Shown: positions 58,678-64,000 of the stretch, piece by piece | Layout of the letters: each line of letters begins with the position of its first letter | Position numbering within the stretch: the first letter of the stretch is position 1 | Assembly: GCA_030765065.1 (NCBI GenBank) | Contig: CM060980.1 | Span: forward strand, 65,022,364-65,086,363 | Length of the DNA stretch: 64,000 nt | Source: Deroplatys truncata | Taxonomy: Eukaryota > Arthropoda > Insecta > Mantodea > Mantidae | Reading direction: 5' to 3' | Notes under the pieces: model-generated | The model's input: the letters and a program-made list of their open reading frames with translations, nothing else | The model's database searches: none | What the model was told of the DNA's origin: nothing | Position numbers and translations under genes: made by a program

Positions 58678-59967
58678 TAGTTTAGTCATAAGTTCTGTTA
58701 TGTGATTAAGAAGTAATATGTCTTAAAATAAAAAACACAAAAAGATATAAAATGTATATTTCATTTCAGTGACTAATGAACATTTCTTACACTATACGTC
58801 ATTCAAAATGATCATCTCTGGCCTTTACACAGGACCTTAATCTGTTAGGCCAGTCTGCTACTGCAGCATGGATGACATGTAGAGGAATTTCTGCGCTGCC
58901 ATTACGAGATCTCGCTTTAGAGATTCCAAACTGGAGTGAGGTTTGGCACAGGCCTTACTCTCCAAGATATCCCAAAGCCTATAGTTCCAGTGGGTTCAGG
59001 TCTGGGCTGCCAGAGGGCCAGTCGTCTGGAACATTGTCCCTGAGCCATGTTTGGTTATTCTAGCCTTATGAGCTGGGGTTGAGTCTTGCTGAAAGACCCA
59101 ATGGCTTCTATTGAAGAGTATGGTGTTTTCAAGGGTTTCACAAATCTCTCTAGGATGTCCTCTTGGTACCGTTTGGCTCCTTGTTTTTACACCTTTGCAG
59201 AAATGGAGAAATGTTACTCTTTGATGTGACATGCCCCACCAAACCACCACTGATGCTGGGTGGTGCTCTCTCTGGACACAGGGGATTGATATTTTACCTT
59301 TCTCTGAGCTCCGTGCATATATTTCATCATTTTTTTATTCTACTTTTCCACACTGTGAGAATTTTCTCATCTGTGAAGAGGTTATTATTTTCATGATCAT
59401 TCTGAGCATGCCACGTAAGGACCTCTTTAATCTTACGTACCTGACTTTTTTAGGCTCGAAGTTAACAAATGTAGCACTGACCATCGATAAGCTCTCATAT
59501 GAAGGTCTTCTCTGACAATCCGAGGCATGGATTTGGCGGATACATTTAACTCCCGGGTCATCATTTTTTGCTTCCGGAGTGGGTTTCGACATATTCGTTC
59601 TCTTACTGCTTTGACCACTGCTGAAGTCCTTATGGTACGTGGCTTGCCAGATCTTGTAAGTCTTCAACGGAGGAAGATTCACAAATCTCTTGACAGTTCG
59701 GTAAACAAAATTTAATGAAAATTTCAATTGTTTTAACACGTTGAATATCTTAGTAGGTTTCTTACCACATTTATAAAGAGCAATCACTGCAATTCTGTTT
59801 TCATTTACACACTCTTCCGCATTTATTGGTTGATGTAGTAAATACACAAAGCAAATGTGTTTAGAATAATACTATGCTACCATGGTAACTTGTAACAATA
59901 GCATTAAATTATTTATTTTTAAGTTGTAGAGCTACAAATATAGAGGACAGAACTTATGACTGGACTG
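58678..59967 (-). mobile_element. DD37D mariner-like (maT-type) element
   Basis: Inverted ends of about 21 bases with three differences (left TAGTTTAGTCATAAGTTCTG at 58678; right the complement of CAGTCCAGTCATAAGTTCTG ending at 59967), about 1.29 kb. Exact tips and the TA duplication are clear on the right only. The spacing of the acidic residues in the gene inside indicates the DD37D group. Confidence 0.8.
58760..59847 (-). pseudogene. DD37D transposase, broken
   Basis: N-terminal helix-turn-helix part from 59847 (ENRIAVIALYKCGKKPTKIF, FVYRTVKRF), then VVKAVRERICRNPLRKQKMM in another frame. The first catalytic Asp is in NNLFTDEKILTVW (near 59365). After a gap comes VVWWGMSHQRVTFLHFCKGV, then WVFQQDSTPAHKARI (second Asp). 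The third lies in SPDLNPL, where a one-base insertion turns the expected Asp-Tyr codons into Glu-Leu-stop. In the original protein 37 residues would separate the last two. The C-terminal part continues to about 58760 in a shifted frame. Clearly inactive. Confidence 0.88.
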
Positions 59968-62409
59968 TATACTGTAGTGAACCCGTGTGGAGCTCGAACC
60001 ACGATAAGGAAATTGCATCATATTGCATTACGTTTCGAAAAATGTGGTAATGTAGCAAAAACTGGCTTTTAGGACACAAGTTGCTTACTTGGCTCTTAGA
60101 AACATATATATTGACCATGAATGTAGGTCATCTGTCTCTACTCTCTTCGATATTCGAACGACACCGAGACCGCGTCCGTCAAGGGCCCCGAGCATCACCC
60201 TAATAAGTTAATAGTTAACCTTGTATAACAACAAGATGTAGAGTAGCTCTACGGATATGGAATGTGTGAATACGATTAAGTTCTTGCACGCACGTCCCCT
60301 GTAGCGAGGGTTCCCTTACTCCATCTTAAGTTATCTAAGAATATAGCCATTAGTTTTTATATAATCCCCCGAACAACTCTATGGCACTTTACCCTCCGGT
60401 ACCAACCAGATCTACCACTTGATTCTATTCCTCCTGTTGTAAGCAATTCCCGAGGCTAACCGCCATAAAGGTAGCTACAATACCCAAATTTACTGTAGTG
60501 TATTATGTAATTACAGTAGATGCTATATTAACGTACAAGCTAACGTTTGCAACGTGCGAAGCAGCTTACCAGATTTTACGAGTGCAGTAATAAATTATAC
60601 ATAAGTTTTATTGCATTAGTTGTATAACAAAATTATCAGAGTATATGTATTAATAAATTCAGATTGACAAAAATGTTAATTTTCTAATGAGTGAGACCGC
60701 AGTCAGTGAATTTTATTATCACTGATATACCGCATATATGTCCATGGAGATTTAGTTTACTTTTCTATTGTTATTGATTATGGTTTTCAGCAACACCAGG
60801 TTTTCTTAGTATATAATGTTCGGATGACGATAACATTTCTTGTATTATGTTACCATGTATTAAGTATTATAATTTAAGGATTAATGCTGGCTTTGCCATT
60901 AATACGGAGTAACTGTTCTAAAATTCATAATGCAGTTTACTTATTTCCAAAATAATGCAAAGATGTTATGACACAATAGCTCCCATGCTAATTTTATAGA
61001 TCTATTTAGTAATATGTTTCGAGTGCTTTTCAGTAGTAATAAATGGTGTTTATAATTACAAAAATAATATTTTGCTAAATCATATGTTTCCTTGGGATGG
61101 TTATGGTTTTAGTGTTGTCTCAAGGTTACCTCATTGTTAGCAACCTTCGGCTTCTATTCTCACAGCTCCTACATTGTTAAATTACATAACACATTCACAT
61201 AACATTACATGTACATATTAATATAAATATAATACAATGACTGTTACATACATTTTATGTATTACATTATACACATATTGCTTTTAGGCGGGATGTTATA
61301 TTTTAAATTATATAATTAGACTGATATTATTTAAGTTTAAAAATACCGCCTCACCCTTGGCCTTGCAAAATACGGACACAGGCGCTGGAAGTGGATTTTA
61401 CAAACTTTATAGAAAACTGAGGGTTGACAATTTACTTTAGGATTGTGCTGCAAATATAACCTTTCTGTATTTAATTTTGCACACCCTTCTGAGTGACCAC
61501 ATCTAAGTATCAATTTATGTTAATATTGAACTTTTTTCTTTACTTGATTGTTCTCCCTAAGCCAGGCTAGATTAACATTTAAGTATTTATATTTTCAAAT
61601 ACCCAATTATGTAGAAAAACACTAGAATAATGATCGTGAAGTGCTTTGCAGAATCTCAGGCAAAAATGTGGAGTGAAGCGCGTTTCGCCTGGTTACTCTC
61701 CTTTTTCTTTCTTTCAATGTTGCCTCTCCCAAATAATAAAAGTTTAATCACTTCTGGTAGGTATATTGTAACGTACTCATTCTACAAATTTAGTTAATGA
61801 CTAGCTGACTTACCCAGCATTGCACGGTTCCCTCGTAAGGTGTTCGGGTCTATTTTGAACCACAAGAATTTTTGATGGTGTGTAATTTTAAAAGTATTTT
61901 GTTTAAATAAGTTCCATTCACTGCCTTTATTTGTCTCTTAATCAAGTATATTCTGAAAAAGAAAAAAATATTTTGGAGCTTTAGTCTGGCATTCACAGAA
62001 GTAGTACTTCTCAAGCTGTTCCGTTATTTTTAGATCCTGTGTAATTTAACCTTAATTATTACAGAACATGGTAAAAATACTCAATATGTCAACAAGAGAA
62101 CAAGTATGTGTGCAGTAAGGCGGGTATAAAGATGTGAAGACATTGTTGTTTGGAACAATGGAATGTTAATATGTGAATTGTTCATTGTGATGCTGTTAAT
62201 AGTCGCGTAATTGATTTTAGTGTTTAAGCGACTTTATACAAAAACGAATTAAAAAATCAATGGAATTTCTATTTCGGGAGAAAGCGGGTGCGCAGTCATT
62301 GTTTTTAACGAAATCAGTTTATAAAGTGGTTCACTTCTTCTGTTTTCTACGTTTAGAATTCATATATTCTGTTAGTGCTTTTTCTCAAGATAAATGACCT
62401 CTTTGAAAG
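59968..62409. other. long unassigned DNA
   Basis: Nothing recognised with confidence. ACTAGCTGACTTACCCAGCA near 61800 resembles the opening of some repeat families, but I cannot place it. 60150-60450 is less AT-rich and unassigned. Confidence 0.4.
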
Positions 62410-62692
62410 ATGAAACAGCAGACAAATTCGGAACATATCTGATAGTGATGAAGTAGTTTCGCAGGATGAAGATCATGTTTCTTCGCTAGAAGACAGAGAT
62501 GATACACCAGAACAGCAGATGGTAAGCAGTACAAGTCTGATTTGAAAGGATACACCAACTGAATTGAAGGCAGAACTCCTATGTCAACTCGAACGGCATG
62601 CAGTATGTATAATATAGTTCTGACTTCAGGACCAACAGGGTATGCCACTTCTCGGATTACAAATGAATGCCGAGCTTTCAAGTTGTTCTTTC

Positions 62693-63165
62693 CCCCCCCG
62701 TAAGAGGAGGTTTCGAGCCCTTCAGTTGACGTGGTGCGGGCGCTGCTAACCCTGAGCACTCGTGATACTTCTGACGTTACTAGAAGTACGCTGGGCCAGA
62801 CGTCCGAGCCCCACCCGTAAGGGTATCGTTTGGATTGGGTTGGACTCGGCGGGACAGTGGTTCCCGATACCCATGGGAGATTGAGGACAGGGTCGTGAAA
62901 CGCCTCAAGGTCCTCCGGTACCACCCTGGATAACCGGTAGACAGTTGCTACATTGCTGTCGGCCCCACCGAAGTTGTTCGGTAGTCTTCCCCTTCTTGGG
63001 GTTGACGCGCGTAAGTGGATACGTCACTTACGCCCTGTAATGGGGGCGGATTAAATTTTTCAGATGCCGGCCTAAAGGAAATACTCTCGGGGGTGGGTGT
63101 GTCACTCGGATGACGCCCGCCTCCCAGGGTTACGTGGGGTCCAGTCCTCTGGTGCCTTATGCTCC
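62693..63165. mobile_element. GC-rich insertion in piggyBac, unidentified
   Basis: A ~470-bp GC-rich block beginning at a C-run (62693-62699) and ending near CTGGTGCCTTATGCTCC. TTGTTC lies at both junctions (about 62684-62689 and 63168-63173), and joining the flanks restores the piggyBac reading order, so it is an insertion. Long open frames on the minus strand (63187-62948 and 62924 downwards) show no domain I can name. It could be a LINE or SINE part. Confidence 0.6.
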
Positions 63166-63253
63166 TTGTTCCATCAATTGAAAACATAAGTGGAAAAAAT
63201 TAGATGTTCTTGACCTAGATGCTTACATAGGTCTATTGTTATAAGTATTAGTT

Positions 63254-63541
63254 AGGCGCTGTTTTTAACGAGACAGCTAAAATTAGCTTGGAATATGACT
63301 ATTACAAGCATAGCATGTTATTCGTAATTCAACACTATATTTCCGACTATTACTTAAAATGCCTCCATAGCTAGGTCATGCTTTTTGCTGATACCATCTT
63401 AACAACCTAAACAATCCGAAACTATGACAGTGATGTTATAGGCGCGAAATAAAATGTTTAGTTTCCAAGGCCAAGATTTCTCTCCGTGTAGCTAGACAGC
63501 TGACAATCAACGATACAATCAAACACCCTAAAGCATTCATC

Positions 63542-63589
<48 letters not shown>

Positions 63590-63687
63590 GAATCTGATGC
63601 GATATATCCTCATGAATTTTTCTACCCCCTATATTTATTAGTGGTTATACAGACTATTATTAGTAAGCTTATTTTTCTATCTACTAC
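63254..63687. mobile_element. 434-bp insertion in piggyBac with 16-bp duplication
   Basis: Flanked by an exact 16-bp direct repeat GTTATAAGTATTAGTT (63238-63253 and 63688-63703). Removing it and one repeat restores GLLL...VLVYKSLNEL of piggyBac. The insert consists of unassigned DNA, an (AAT)n microsatellite at about 63541-63590, and a Rep1 5' fragment (63591-63687). Confidence 0.8.
63591..63687 (+). repeat. Rep1 5' fragment (copy 16)
   Basis: AATCTGATGCGATATATCCT to TTATTTTTCTATCTACTAC matches the first ~95 bases of plus-orientation Rep1 and ends exactly at the target-site duplication of the insertion it lies in. Confidence 0.75.
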
Positions 63688-64000
63688 GTTATAAGTATTA
63701 GTTTATAAGTCACTTAATGAGCTTAGGAAAGTTTATGACACCCAATTTCAGAACTACAATGCCACTAGAAACGTTCAAAAAGATATCAAGGATTATTCGA
63801 TTTGATGACCACTACGAAGACGTGAAGAAGATAAGTTTGCACTTATGAGGGATATATGGGAGAAATGGGTAAAGATGTTAACTAAGTTATACAATCCCAA
63901 TATGTTTGTTACAGTATATGAGAAACTGCCCTTTGGGTACAATATTTTTTGACAATGAAACAAGTTATGTATGGAATATTCAGCCATATACCGGGAAACG

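Larger units (their letters stand above)
62410..64000 (+). pseudogene. piggyBac transposase, split by two insertions
   Basis: Plus-strand pieces in order: acidic N-terminus NISDSDEVVSQDEDHVSSLE (about 62437-62500); NIVLTSGPTGYATSRITNEC with RAFKLFF (to about 62692); then, after a GC-rich insert, LDLDAYIGLLL (about 63210-63243); after a second insert, YKSLNELRK, TPNFRTTMPLETFKKISRII and RFDDHYEDVKK (63700-63830); DKFALMRDIWEKWVKMLTKL; FVTVYEKLPFG (about 63905-63940), where piggyBac has VDEQ..PF, so the catalytic Asp is Tyr; and DNETSYVWNIQPYTGK at the window end. The gene runs off the edge and its terminal repeats were not identified. Several shifts and stops. PiggyBac inserts at TTAA. Confidence 0.85.

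Overview
This window looks like intergenic, transposon-packed DNA from an insect with a large, AT-rich genome. The reasons are the mix of mobile families (mariner, Tc1, DD37D, hAT, piggyBac, BEL/Pao, jockey-like and other LINEs, tRNA-derived SINEs), many microsatellites, and no operon-like or intact host-gene structure. Parts of the mariner and SINE content made me think of a cockroach or relative, but that is only an impression. I found no host protein-coding gene, no intact tRNA or rRNA gene and no CRISPR array. Nearly every recognisable coding stretch is a broken transposable-element gene.

Layout. 1-2.4 kb: pieces of a ~0.8-0.9 kb interspersed repeat (called Rep1 here) and a 1.25-kb mariner (696-1946). 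2.4-6 kb: a reverse Rep1 copy, a tRNA-type SINE, and a ~68-bp minisatellite split by a second mariner with perfect inverted repeats (4427-5758). 6-26 kb: mostly non-coding DNA with about ten Rep1 copies or pieces in both orientations (one inserted inside another), three more SINEs, a 290-bp fold-back element and two LINE tail remnants. 26.8-29 kb: scrambled mariner ends, an internally deleted mariner (27342-28234) and a Rep1 copy. 29-38 kb: a decayed BEL/Pao retrotransposon on the minus strand, whose right LTR is split by a 2.4-kb insert carrying jockey-like reverse transcriptase and 5S-rRNA-like sequence. 38-45 kb: non-coding DNA with small palindromes, a Rep1 copy and a SINE with a well-kept tRNA-like head. 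45285-48402: an almost complete hAT element with a perfect 8-bp target duplication and a long transposase frame interrupted by one stop. 49-54.6 kb: Rep1 copies and a LINE tail. 55.2-60 kb: a Tc1 element and a DD37D mariner-like element. 62.4-64 kb: a piggyBac gene broken by two nested insertions and running off the window end.

The elements do not form a pathway; they record successive insertions. The most interesting parts are (i) the Rep1 family, whose subterminal inverted repeats, internal microsatellite and 3' hairpin recall non-autonomous Helentrons, (ii) the nearly intact hAT element, (iii) the nested insertions in BEL and piggyBac, which can be ordered in time, and (iv) the 5S-like sequence at the tail of a LINE. 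I saw no clear new host system.
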